From: Hymenobacter sp. 5317J-9
GTDB taxonomy: Bacteria; Bacteroidota; Bacteroidia; Cytophagales; Hymenobacteraceae
Assembly: GCF_022921075.1 (NCBI RefSeq)
Contig: NZ_CP095050.1
Location: 4,588,001 to 4,652,000, forward strand
Length of the DNA stretch: 64,000 nucleotides
Direction: 5' to 3'
Position 1 is the stretch's first letter; each line of letters opens with the position of its first letter. Positions 44,591-55,000 of this stretch are shown piece after piece. Under the pieces are notes generated by a model. That model searched no databases. It saw only the letters and a list, made by a program, of their open reading frames with translations, and had not been told where the DNA came from. The position numbers were made by a program, and so were the translations under genes.

Positions 44591-46183
44591 TTACTTGCGC
44601 TTGGCCGGCGCCTTTTTGGCGGGCGCCTTCTTCACGGGTGCCTTCCCGGCCGAGGGCCGGCCGGTGGGCGTTTTCTGCAGCTCCGAAATAGTGGGCGCGG
44701 GGCCGTACTTGGTTTCGGCCGGGTTGGGGTCGCCGGGCAGGAAGGGGTCGAAGTCCACGCGACGGTTCAGGGCCTGGCCGGCCTTGGTGGCGTTGGTGGC
44801 AATGGGCTTGGTTTCGCCGTAGCCGCGCGACTCAATACGCTCGGGCGCCAGGCCCTGGCTCAGCATGTAGGTGCGGGCAGCGGCGGCCCGGTCGTACGAC
44901 AGTCGCAGGTTGTAGTCGTCGGCACCCACGTTGTCGGTGTGGCCGGCAATGCTCAGGCTGTAGTCGGGGTACTCGTTCATGATGCGCACCAACTCCTGCA
45001 GCTTCGGATACGAACTCGGCAGCAAGCGCGCCTTGTTGAACTCGAAATTGATGTAGCGGGTGGCTTCGTTCAGCACCTTGCGGGCTTCGGCCTTAATCTC
45101 GGGGCAGCCTTTGTTCGAGGCCGGGCCGGGGCGGTTGGGGCAACGGTCCTGGTAGTCGGGCACGCCGTCGCCGTCGCGGTCAAGCGGGCAGCCGTTGGCG
45201 TCTACCTGCACACCGGCGGGGGTGCCGGGGCACTTGTCGTTCTGGTCAATCACGCCGTCGTTGTCGGCGTCGGGGCAGCCTTTCAGCTCCGCCTTGCCGG
45301 GGGTGTCGGGGCAGGCGTCGTCGGCGTCGGTCACGCCGTCACCGTCGCGGTCGGGGCAGCCCTGCAGGGCGGCCAGGCCTTTCACGTCGGGGCACTTGTC
45401 TTGGTAGTCGGGCACGCCGTCGCCATCCTTATCCAGCGGGCAGCCGTTGGGGTCCACGGCCACACCGGCGGGCGTGCCGGGGCACTTATCTTTCTTGTCC
45501 GATACGCCGTCGCCGTCGGCATCCTTGGCCTGGCCCAGGGCTACGGTGATGCCCGCCTGGTGCAGCAGGAACCGGTCGTAGAGCTTGTCGTCGGGGCTGC
45601 CGTAGAGGTTATCCACGCGCTCGGTGAAGGGGTAATGCTGGCTCGTGGTCAGGTCCAGCGACACCACGTCGCTGAGCCGCACCCGAATGCCGGCCAGACC
45701 AAACACCTCGGGGCGCCGAATCTGGTTGAAGAAGTCCTGCCCGTTGGCGCGGCCCTTGCTGTTCGACAAGAAGAAGCCACCGCCGCCCATCAGGTAGGGC
45801 TGAATGCGGGCCTCTTCTTTAAGGATTTTGCCGTTGTTCATCTTGAGCTTGAAGCCCAAATCCACCATACCAATGCGAGCCTCGAAGTTGTCGCCGGCGC
45901 GTACTTCGCTGCTGAATTTGTAGGTTTCGTAGTAGCCCAGCACAGCCACATCCCACGAGGGCGAGAGGTAGCGGGTAATCGCGCCGCCACCGCCTACTTC
46001 GAGGTCGGGTTCGGAACGGTCCCAGAAGTCGGTGCCCATGTTGCCGCGGTATTGCAATAGCCCCACGTTGGCGCTGATGGCCGTTTTTCTGTCTGGCGTC
46101 TGGGCCTGGGCATGAGGAGCCGCCATGCCGAGCAAGGCGCCACCCACTGCCAACCCACGCAAGAGGTTAGTTGTTGAGAACAT
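44591..46183 (-). CDS. OmpA-family outer-membrane protein with thrombospondin type 3 repeats
   Basis: A 530-residue protein. Signal peptide to AQAQ (residue about 28). An eight-stranded barrel-like domain occupies residues about 30-215. Then come five calcium-binding thrombospondin type 3 units rich in DxDGDGVxDxxDxCP, with paired cysteines. The OmpA peptidoglycan-binding domain (residues about 375-480) includes INFEFNKARLLPSSYPKLQE and AGHTDNVGADDYNLRLS, with the Asp and Arg residues that bind diaminopimelate. A Lys/Pro/Ala-rich tail ends the protein. Its role is linking the outer membrane to the cell wall. It is a single gene with its own terminator; no regulator is adjacent. Confidence 0.95.
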   Translation of the reverse strand: MFSTTNLLRGLAVGGALLGMAAPHAQAQTPDRKTAISANVGLLQYRGNMGTDFWDRSEPDLEVGGGGAITRYLSPSWDVAVLGYYETYKFSSEVRAGDNFEARIGMVDLGFKLKMNNGKILKEEARIQPYLMGGGGFFLSNSKGRANGQDFFNQIRRPEVFGLAGIRVRLSDVVSLDLTTSQHYPFTERVDNLYGSPDDKLYDRFLLHQAGITVALGQAKDADGDGVSDKKDKCPGTPAGVAVDPNGCPLDKDGDGVPDYQDKCPDVKGLAALQGCPDRDGDGVTDADDACPDTPGKAELKGCPDADNDGVIDQNDKCPGTPAGVQVDANGCPLDRDGDGVPDYQDRCPNRPGPASNKGCPEIKAEARKVLNEATRYINFEFNKARLLPSSYPKLQELVRIMNEYPDYSLSIAGHTDNVGADDYNLRLSYDRAAAARTYMLSQGLAPERIESRGYGETKPIATNATKAGQALNRRVDFDPFLPGDPNPAETKYGPAPTISELQKTPTGRPSAGKAPVKKAPAKKAPAKRK

Positions 46184-46383
46184 AATTTTTAGGTGTGGGA
46201 ATAGATGAGTAAATCCACATCGAGCCTTTCGGCCTGTGTGGACGCTCTGCTATACCCTTCCTTCCTAAAAAAGTTGTTTCTTCAATTTTCCAACCTTTCC
46301 CTGTTCCAACGCAGGGCATTGGCACTCAAAGTCATCGGCACCTACACTGCCTGACTAATCGCGGCACTGGCCACCGCCGTGAG

Positions 46384-46728
46384 CTACTTCACCCGCGAAA
46401 ATTTCGCTTCCCGCTGGCCGCCGGTTATCAGCAGCTGGTCGGTTTCGGGCAGGTACTTCACGGGCACTTTTTTCACCCCGTTGTCAATCATAATGCTCTC
46501 GACGTTGGGGTCGTAGGTACCCACCAAGTCGTTGATGCCTTCGTGAATGTAGAAAGTGTCGCCGGTGCGCTTGATGCGGGTGTGGGTCTGGGCGTTGGTG
46601 TCCGCGCTTTTCCACTCACCCACAAAATTATCGCGCATGTCCACCTCTTTCTCAGGCGTTTTTGGCCCGCAGGCGCCCAACAGCCCAATCAGCAAAACCG
46701 CCAACAGCCGACCAACCAACGTTTTCAT
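46384..46728 (-). CDS. Small lipoprotein of unknown function
   Basis: A 114-residue protein with a lipobox (LLGACG, Cys20). The mature part is a short beta-rich domain (VGEWKSADTNAQTHTRIKRT, TFYIHEGINDLVGTYD, LLITGGQREAKFSRVK) of the lipocalin-like type. It lies 29 bp downstream of nuoL on the same strand and may be co-transcribed with it, but no link to complex I is evident. No homologous family was recognised. Confidence 0.75.
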   Translation of the reverse strand: MKTLVGRLLAVLLIGLLGACGPKTPEKEVDMRDNFVGEWKSADTNAQTHTRIKRTGDTFYIHEGINDLVGTYDPNVESIMIDNGVKKVPVKYLPETDQLLITGGQREAKFSRVK

Positions 46729-46757
46729 GGCACAGAAATGTTGAAGAGTACGCAGGC

Positions 46758-48752
<1,995 letters not shown>

Positions 48753-48753
48753 C

Positions 48754-48854
48754 GGTAAATGGGTAACTGAGTAATTGAGTAAATTTCCAAGCAGCATCAA
48801 TAATGAGCAGTAGCCTGCGGCCACCTTACTCATTTGCTCACTTACTCATTTACC
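48754..48854. repeat. Imperfect inverted repeat between nuoK and nuoL
   Basis: GGTAAATGGGTAACTGAGTA (from 48754) is matched by an inverted near-copy ending at 48854, about 24 of 29 positions. Within the arms GAGTAA-type heptamers repeat. It overlaps the last bases of nuoK (stop codon) and fills most of the gap. Confidence 0.7.
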
Positions 48855-49194
48855 ATTTTAACCTACTCAGCAGGTTGACGTCGGTGGTCTGGAAGTTACG
48901 GTAAATCATGACGATGATGCCCAGGCCCACCGAGACTTCGGCGGCGGCCACAGCCATGATGAAGAACACGAAAATCTGTCCGTTGGGGTCGGCGCGGTAG
49001 GCAGAGAAAGCCGCCAGCAGGATGTTCACGGCGTTGAGCATCAGCTCGACGCACATGAAGATGATGATGGCGTTGCGCCGCACCAGCACCCCCGTGACGC
49101 CGATGGCAAACAAGGCCGAGGCGAAAAACACGTAGTACTGCAGCGGAACGGTCCGAATGACTTCGGGGATGGTCTGGGAAACGGTTGGGTCCAT
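48850..49194 (-). CDS. nuoK: NADH-quinone oxidoreductase subunit K
   Basis: A 114-residue subunit with three helices. The start is chosen as MDPTVSQTIPEVIR; an upstream open frame to 49419 runs through the hairpin element. The conserved glutamates of NuoK helices are visible: FMCVELMLNAVN and AVAAAEVSVGLGI. The N-terminal 20 residues are longer than in E. coli NuoK. It forms part of the proton path in the membrane arm. A -7 element lies at 49238. The gene for nuoJ, which normally precedes it, is not here. Confidence 0.95.
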   Translation of the reverse strand: MDPTVSQTIPEVIRTVPLQYYVFFASALFAIGVTGVLVRRNAIIIFMCVELMLNAVNILLAAFSAYRADPNGQIFVFFIMAVAAAEVSVGLGIIVMIYRNFQTTDVNLLSRLKW

Positions 49195-49237
49195 ACTCTC
49201 AAGTAGCGGCGAAAAGGCGGTGCAGCCGGCCGGCCGG

Positions 49238-49245
49238 CAAAGGTA
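49238..49245 (-). promoter_or_regulatory. -7 element for the nuoK-nuoL unit
   Basis: The reverse strand reads TACCTTTG, fitting TANNTTTG, 43 bp before the nuoK ATG. It implies that nuoK-nuoL have their own transcription start. Confidence 0.5.
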
Positions 49246-49302
49246 CCCTGAAAAACGAAAAATCAGGGGGTGATTTTGCGGGCGGATTTCACTTGAGCCC
49301 AC

Positions 49303-49404
49303 GTCTGTCATCCTGAGCGCAGCGAAGGACCTTCTCACCGAAGAACAACTACTGTATGTCGACCAGCCGTGATAAGGTCCTTCGCTGCGCTCAGGATGAC
49401 AGAC
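49303..49404. repeat. 102-bp hairpin element with perfect 31-bp arms
   Basis: GTCTGTCATCCTGAGCGCAG begins the left arm (49303-49333), which is exactly inverted at 49374-49404 around a 40-bp centre. The core CTGAGCGCAGC-GAAG is shared with the element at 35272. It lies between divergent nuoK and sigma-factor genes. Confidence 0.92.
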
Positions 49405-49464
49405 GGGACCGAGTGACAAAAAAACTTAAAGTAATTTCGGAGGGCCGGCGTCTGCTTGTTCAGA

Positions 49465-50076
49465 ATGAAAACCATGGCACTTTCGCTCCCCTCCTCCCTT
49501 GCTCCGATGACGGCTGCTCAGCAAGACCGCCAGATTGCTGACGCCGTGCGCCAGCAGCGCCCGCGGCTCCTGCAGTTCATCCGCCGCCGCATCCCCGACG
49601 AAGCCGAGGCCGAAGACCTCCTGCAGGACGTCTTCGCCGAGCTCGTGGAAAGCTACCGGCTGCTGAAGCCCGTGGAGCAGGCGGCGGCTTGGCTCTTCCG
49701 GGTAGCCCGCAACCGCATCACCGACCTGTACCGCCGCAAGCGGCCGGTGAGCCTCGAAGAGGCCTTCGGCGCGGCCGAGGCCAACGAGGACGGCGAAGGC
49801 CTGCTGCTGGCCGACCTGCTGCCGGCCGCCGACGACTCGCCCGAAAACCGCCTGCTGCGCGAAACGCTCATGGACGCCCTCAGCGACGCCCTGGCCGAAT
49901 TGCCGGCCGCCCAGCGCGAGGTGTTTGTGTGGCACGAGCTGGAAGACAAAACCTTCCGTGAAATGGAAGAGGAAACCGGCGTGCCGCTCAAAACCCTGAT
50001 TTCGCGCAAGCACTACGCCGTGCTGCACCTGCGCAAGCGGCTGCAGACGTTGTACACCGAATTGTTCACCGATTAA
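49465..50076 (+). CDS. ECF-type RNA polymerase sigma factor
   Basis: About 203 residues. Region 2 spans residues about 35-90: LLQDVFAELVESYRLLK and AAWLFRVARNRITDLYRRKR, the -10 binding helix. Region 4 spans residues about 140-195: LPAAQREVFVWHELEDKTFR and EMEEETGVPLKTLISRKHYA, the -35 binding helix-turn-helix. The start is one of ATGs at 49465, 49474 or 49507; I give the first. The next gene (107 bp downstream) encodes a small membrane protein typical for these sigma factors, which may act as a modulator. No classical anti-sigma domain is recognised there. Confidence 0.93.
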   Translation: MKTMALSLPSSLAPMTAAQQDRQIADAVRQQRPRLLQFIRRRIPDEAEAEDLLQDVFAELVESYRLLKPVEQAAAWLFRVARNRITDLYRRKRPVSLEEAFGAAEANEDGEGLLLADLLPAADDSPENRLLRETLMDALSDALAELPAAQREVFVWHELEDKTFREMEEETGVPLKTLISRKHYAVLHLRKRLQTLYTELFTD

Positions 50077-50183
50077 TTGGCTGATTTGGCGATGTGCCGA
50101 TGTGCTTCCTCACCTCCATCATTGCCCTTTGCTTTACCGATAACAGCACGTCAGCACATCTTATAATTAACCCATCACTTCCC

Positions 50184-50564
50184 ATGGACCGTAAATTCTG
50201 GCTGCTCCGCGGCCTTCGTTTCTTTTTCTTCGCGGCGCTGTTTGTGGTTGCCGTCACGCTGGCCACGCAAGCCCTCTGGAACTGGCTGATGCCGTCGCTG
50301 TTCCACCTGCCGGTCATCTCCCTGGCCCAGACTCTGGGGCTGTTGGTGCTGAGTCGTATTCTGTTCGGGTTCCGGGGCGGACGACCCGGCGGCTGGGCCG
50401 CCAAGCGCCGCGCCTGGAAGCAGCGCATGGCCGGCCGCATGGAACACCTCAGTCCCGATGCCCGCGAAAAATTTCGTCAGGAGATGCGCGCCCGCTGCGC
50501 CATGGGCTGGATGGGCCGCCCCGAAACCGCTACCGCCGACACGACGGCACGGCAGCCTGCCTAA
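50184..50564 (+). CDS. Small membrane protein paired with ECF sigma factor
   Basis: A 126-residue protein with two hydrophobic segments (residues about 9-26 and 45-62) and a cytoplasmic basic/acidic tail. The pattern LWNWLMPSLFHLPVISLAQ, LGLLVLSRILFGF and LSPDAREKFRQEMRARC is one I recognise from Bacteroidota genes that regularly follow a sigma-70 family gene. The function is not established; anti-sigma or sensing activity is an inference from position only. ATG at 50184 starts the helix region; the upstream frame is rejected. A terminator follows. Confidence 0.8.
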   Translation: MDRKFWLLRGLRFFFFAALFVVAVTLATQALWNWLMPSLFHLPVISLAQTLGLLVLSRILFGFRGGRPGGWAAKRRAWKQRMAGRMEHLSPDAREKFRQEMRARCAMGWMGRPETATADTTARQPA

Positions 50565-50602
50565 CGGCAATACTTGCTCATTTTGTGCCCCAATAGCATT
50601 TA

Positions 50603-50635
50603 GCGCAGCCCCCACCAGGAGGCTGCGTTTTTTTT
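50603..50635 (+). terminator. Rho-independent terminator of the sigma-factor unit
   Basis: CGCAGCC and GGCTGCG pair around a 10-base loop, followed by TTTTTTTT. Confidence 0.9.
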
Positions 50636-50753
50636 GGCGCTTACCACCTGCCTCATTATTACTGCGCATTGGCACACCTGTGAGCCAATGCACTATTTAA
50701 AATCCAATATTTGACTTTACCGGAGAAATATTTGAGGATTATGGTGAAAATCA

Positions 50754-50786
50754 TTTGCAAGATTGGCTGAATTAGTAGTACATTTG
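50754..50786 (+). promoter_or_regulatory. Complete Bacteroidota promoter (-33 TTTG, -7 TACATTTG)
   Basis: TTTG at 50754-50757, a 21-bp spacer and TACATTTG at 50779-50786 give both boxes at consensus spacing. Transcription should begin at about 50793, leaving a leader of about 20 bases before the ATG at 50812. Confidence 0.75.
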
Positions 50787-50795
50787 TATTACACA

Positions 50796-50813
50796 ATTAA
50801 TACTTGTATTAAT
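50796..50813 (+). promoter_or_regulatory. Perfect palindrome at the start codon
   Basis: ATTAATAC TT GTATTAAT is palindromic and its last two bases are the AT of the start ATG. It could be an operator at +1 or an RNA hairpin that hides the start codon. Confidence 0.45.
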
Positions 50814-51228
50814 GCAACGCAACTTCTATTCTCGCCTCGCTTCTGCTGCCTTTTTGTTAATTAGCCTGATGCAGGCCACCCCGGGTAATGCGCAACTGGC
50901 CTACACGCTCGTAGACAAGCCTGTGGAGGTGGCCACCGACCCTGTGGATGAAAAACCCGCGGCAAAGCCCACCTACAAACTCATTCACGGTGTTATTCAG
51001 GGAGAGCAGGGCGTGCTGCCGGGCGCCACGGTGTGGCTGCAGGGCAGCAAAACCATCGCCGTTACCAATGCCGAAGGGGAGTTTGAGTTGCGCGTGCCCA
51101 GCGATGCTAAAGTGGTGAAGCTGGCCTGCGGCTACGGCGGCTTGCAGGAGGAAGTGGTGACGCTGGCTCCGGTGCAAGCGATGGGTTCGCTATACCTGAT
51201 GCATGTGAAGGCCCCGGTCAAGCACTAA
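50812..51228 (+). CDS. Exported carboxypeptidase-regulatory-like domain protein, copy 1
   Basis: A 138-residue protein with a signal peptide (MQRNFYSRLASAAFLLISLM to GNAQ). The mature part is one CarboxypepD_reg-like beta-sandwich: HGVIQGEQGVLPGATVWLQG, AVTNAEGEFELRVPSDAKVV, GYGGLQEEVV. Such modules normally front TonB-dependent receptors or peptidases; here it stands alone. The gene at 51506 has the same build, so the two are paralogues. It has a complete promoter with a palindrome at its start codon, and a terminator after it. Role unknown; periplasmic or surface binding is plausible. Confidence 0.82.
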   Translation: MQRNFYSRLASAAFLLISLMQATPGNAQLAYTLVDKPVEVATDPVDEKPAAKPTYKLIHGVIQGEQGVLPGATVWLQGSKTIAVTNAEGEFELRVPSDAKVVKLACGYGGLQEEVVTLAPVQAMGSLYLMHVKAPVKH

Positions 51229-51306
51229 ACCTACTGGCTCACGGGCTGCGCCTACCACGCACTTTTCGTTTTCACCTTCCTTCTGCATCTACTATCTCAA
51301 AATGGG

Positions 51307-51335
51307 AACCCCATCCAAACAGGATGGGGTTTTTC
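51307..51335 (+). terminator. Rho-independent terminator of copy 1
   Basis: AACCCCATCC and GGATGGGGTT pair around AAACA, followed by TTTTC. Confidence 0.88.
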
Positions 51336-51450
51336 ATTGTTTGGCCTGGCTTTTTTGCTGGCACATTTCATCTATTCGGGGAATTACGACGCTCACCGTG
51401 GATTTCCCACCGTTGGACGAAGCTCCGGCTTACCCGTCTTGGTGCAAGTC

Positions 51451-51458
51451 TACATTTG
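51451..51458 (+). promoter_or_regulatory. -7 element for copy 2
   Basis: TACATTTG, identical to the -7 box of copy 1 and followed by the same TAT, 47 bp before the ATG at 51506. The -33 box is not clear here. Confidence 0.55.
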
Positions 51459-51505
51459 TATCGTTCAACACCGGCAACCACCCGCTGCCCTCTTTTTAAA
51501 CTCCC

Positions 51506-51994
51506 ATGCGCACCTTTATTCTCCTGCTCGCCTCTTTTCTGAACCTTGCCCTTGGCTTTGTTTGTGCCCCGGCGCAGGCCCAGGCTTATGCCAGCAATGC
51601 GGAACTGGCGACGGCCAACACCGACAACAACGACCCCACCACCGGCGCGGCCACCACGGAGAAGATGGTGCTGGTCGGCAAAATCACGAACCCGGCCGGC
51701 CCGTTGCCCGGCGCCGTAGTCATCCTGACCGCCACCAAACAGATGGCCGTCACCAACGCCGACGGCGAATTTGAGTTCACGGTGCCCGCCAACGCGGGCG
51801 CGCTACAGGCCGTGGTGACCTACGCCGGCTACGCCGACGAAAAAATGACCCTCAACGCCTCGGCTGAAGAATCGACAGTAAACCTGGCCAATGCCAAGGT
51901 AATTGTGGTGTCGCGCAAGCAGCAGCTCAAAAAATACCTCAAAACCGCCCGCAAGCAAATTAACCGCGACCTGAGGCAGGTGCGCGCAAAGTAG
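51506..51994 (+). CDS. Exported carboxypeptidase-regulatory-like domain protein, copy 2
   Basis: A 162-residue protein with signal peptide to AQAQA (about residue 27). Shared with copy 1 are GKITNPAGPLPGAVVILTAT, MAVTNADGEFEFTVPANAGA and GYADEKMTL. Unlike copy 1 it has a basic C-terminal tail of about 30 residues (SRKQQLKKYLKTARKQINRD), which may bind an acidic partner or the membrane. The linker after the signal is Asn/Thr-rich. It is transcribed separately from copy 1, judging by the terminator between them and its own -7 element. Confidence 0.8.
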   Translation: MRTFILLLASFLNLALGFVCAPAQAQAYASNAELATANTDNNDPTTGAATTEKMVLVGKITNPAGPLPGAVVILTATKQMAVTNADGEFEFTVPANAGALQAVVTYAGYADEKMTLNASAEESTVNLANAKVIVVSRKQQLKKYLKTARKQINRDLRQVRAK

Positions 51995-52016
51995 TTCGGC
52001 AGCGCTTTCACGGAAA

Positions 52017-52054
52017 GCAAAAAGCCCCGGCCTGATGCGGCCGGGGCTTTTTTG
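52017..52054. terminator. Bidirectional terminator
   Basis: AAAGCCCCGGCC and GGCCGGGGCTTT pair around TGATGC, with A-run and T-run flanks. It separates copy 2 from the convergent ABC/M1 gene. Confidence 0.92.
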
Positions 52055-52075
52055 TCGTTTCAAACGGGACTATGT

Positions 52076-55000
52076 CTACAGCCCCACGTCCTTGGTGTTG
52101 TCCTGCACCACGCGGTCGACAAACTCGTGGTAAGGGTCGACGGCCACTTTGGCGGGCTCCCGTGCCACCACAAACTCCAGCTTGTTGGTGCCAGCGTGGA
52201 AGCGGCGCTTGGTGAGCAGCAATGGCGGTACGGGCTGTTTATTGTTGCCCTGAGCCGGGAAAATGGCCACCGGCAGGTAGTCGTTTTCGGGGCCGGGGCG
52301 CTCGGCACCGAGGCTGTCGGCCACCAGCTTCTTGCTTTCCACGGTCATGCTCACCCGAAATTTGCCGTCGGCCAGCTTCTTCACGGAAGCATCGGTGAGG
52401 CGGTTTTCGTAGAGCGTGATGCGGTCGAATAGGTCCGTGACCATGTTCTGGAGCGAGTCGGGGGCCACTTTGCGGAACTCGGCCACCAGCGCAGGGGCGG
52501 TGGTGTAGGGCGCCGTTTCGTACTTGTGCTGGTCGAGGAAGCGACGCAGGGCCGTGTTCACGTTGGCTTCGCCGAGGTAGTCCTGCAGCGCATACATCAC
52601 CACCGAACCCTTGCGGTAGTGGATGTAGCCCTGGTTTTCGACCTTGGCCAGCGGCACTTCCTTCTTGCGCTCGAAAGCGCGGCCGTTGAGGTAGCTGTTC
52701 AGCTCGTAGCTCAGGAACTTGCCCATGGTGTAGGGGCCGTAGTGGTGCTTCATCACCATCAGGGCCGAGTACTGGGCCATGGTTTCGATGAGCATGGTTT
52801 CGCCCTGCACGTTGCCGCCCACCACCTGGTGGCCCCACCACTGGTGCGCAATCTCGTGGGCCGTCACGTAGAACGGGTAGTCCACGTCCTCGGGGTCGTT
52901 GGGGTCGACTTTGGCAATGAAGCCGATGCCTTCCGAAAACGGAATGGTGCCCGCAAAGCTCTGGGCAAACTGCTGGTACTTCGGAAATTCCAGAATGCGC
53001 ACCTGCGTGTGCTGGTAGGGCCCGAAGTTCTTGGAGTAGTAGGCAAACGACTCCTTCACGGCTTGGGCCATGCGCTTGAGGTTGTACTCGTGGCCGGGCT
53101 GGTAATAGATTTCGATGGGCACCACGCGCTGGCCGGCCGAGTCCGTCCACTGGTCCTTGTACACCTTGTACCTGGCTGAGAGGAAGGTATAGAAGTTGAG
53201 CATCGGCTGCTCCATCTTGTAATGGAAGTAGCGGCGGTTGCCCTGCGTCCAGTCTTTGAGCAGGCGGCCGGGCGCCACGGCCAGTTGGTCGGCGCTGGTG
53301 CTGAGCACGGTTTCGAAGCGAATCCAGTCGGCGTCCGACGAGAGGCCGTTGCTTTGGCGGGCCTTCAGGTCGGTAGCGGGAGCCTGACGGTCTTTGGGCT
53401 TGAGGACGTGGCGCTTGCGCACATCGTCTTCGCCCAATTCGCCCTCTTCCTGGTAGCCGATGCCGGGCAGGTAGCGCTGGCTATTCATGAAAATGCCGTT
53501 CTGCACGATGTCGGTATTGGAACCCGAGTTGGGAAATCCTTTCTCGCCAAAATCGAGCACGGTCGTCATTTCCACCGAGTCGCCGGGCTCCAGAGGCTGG
53601 GCCAGGCGGTAGAAGCGCAAGCCCACCACGGTGTCGTTGAGGGCCAAAGTGGCGGGGCGGCCCAGCGCCAGCTGGCGCACCCGTGCCTGTTGCGGCACGT
53701 TGATGATGACCGTATCTAGGGCCCGGGCGTGGCGGTTTTTCAGCCAGAAGCTGCCTTCTATGTGCACCGTGCGGGTGGCCGGGTAGAGGTCGGTTTTGAG
53801 GTTCACGGCCACCAGGCGGGGCTGGGCCAGGTCCTTGTAGCGGCGGTAAGTTTTTTCGTAGCCAGCCTGCAGCTTCTCGGCCTCTTTGGGCGTGCGGTAG
53901 GTGTTTTCGATGTTGGTGTTGTAGAAGATGAAGCTGCCGGCGCTCAGCATCACAAGCAGGCCCAGGGCCAGGGCCGTCCAGGCGGGGCGGCCCCAGCGGC
54001 GGCTGGCCTCGGCACGGCGGCGCACGGCGGCGACTTCGGTGCCACGCACCCAGAAAACGTTGGCCAGCAGAGCCAGCAGCAGCGCGCCCGCCGCCCAATA
54101 CACTTTAAACCAAGTGAAACCGCTCACGAAATGGCCGTAGCCGTTCATGTCGGAGTAGGGCGTGTAGGGGTTGCCCGCGTAGTCGAGCAGCTTGTGGTTG
54201 ATGCCCAACTGGCCCTGGAAAATGCTAAACAGGTAGTACAACACCATCACGAAGTGGCCCAGGTACTTGTTGTTGACCAGCACCTGCACCAGCATGGCCA
54301 GCACGCACAGCAGCAGGTAGTCGACCAGCCGGAAGCCGAACAGCGTCTGGATGTACAGGCCGGGCTCGTAGTTGAAATAGCCCTTCACCGTTTGGAGCAG
54401 CATGCCGCAGGCCATCACCACGGCCAGCAGCACCACCTGCACCAGCCCCAGCGCCGTGAGCTTGCTCAAAAACGGCACCCAGTTGGGCACGGGCAGGGCG
54501 TCGGTAATCTGGGCCACGCCGGCGTCGCGCTCGCGCCACACCAGCTCGCCCGAGTAGTAGGTGATGATGATGAGGATGAACAGCGCAAACGTGCCGCTGA
54601 GCAGCTCCACCATCTCGTTGGTGACGGGGTAAGTACTGGTATCGAATATCTTACCTACCTGCCAGCCGCTCACAAACAGGAAGATGACGCCCGCCGTCAC
54701 GATGGCCACGAAGTACACGCTGCGCACAATGCCCCTAAACTCCAGCTTGGTAAGGCTCCAATACTGGCGCAGGTTCATGCTGCTGCTGAACAGCTGCGTG
54801 ACGCGCGGCAGCACCAGCCGCCCGCCCATGGGCGCGGCCAGGCCGTCGGCAAGGGCCCCTGCCAGCCGGGCCTTTTTAGAAGGCGCTTTGTCGGAGGCGA
54901 AGGCCGAAAAGTGGAAGCGGGCGTAGCAAAACGCCAGCAGCCCCGCCCCCACCGTCAGCCAGATGGCCCGGTTCAGCAGCAGGTAGTGGCTGAAGGGCGT

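Noticed and set aside
43616..46060. 814-codon plus-strand frame
   Set aside because: Spans two unrelated real genes (EreA-like and OmpA) and their intergenic terminator, so it cannot be a gene.
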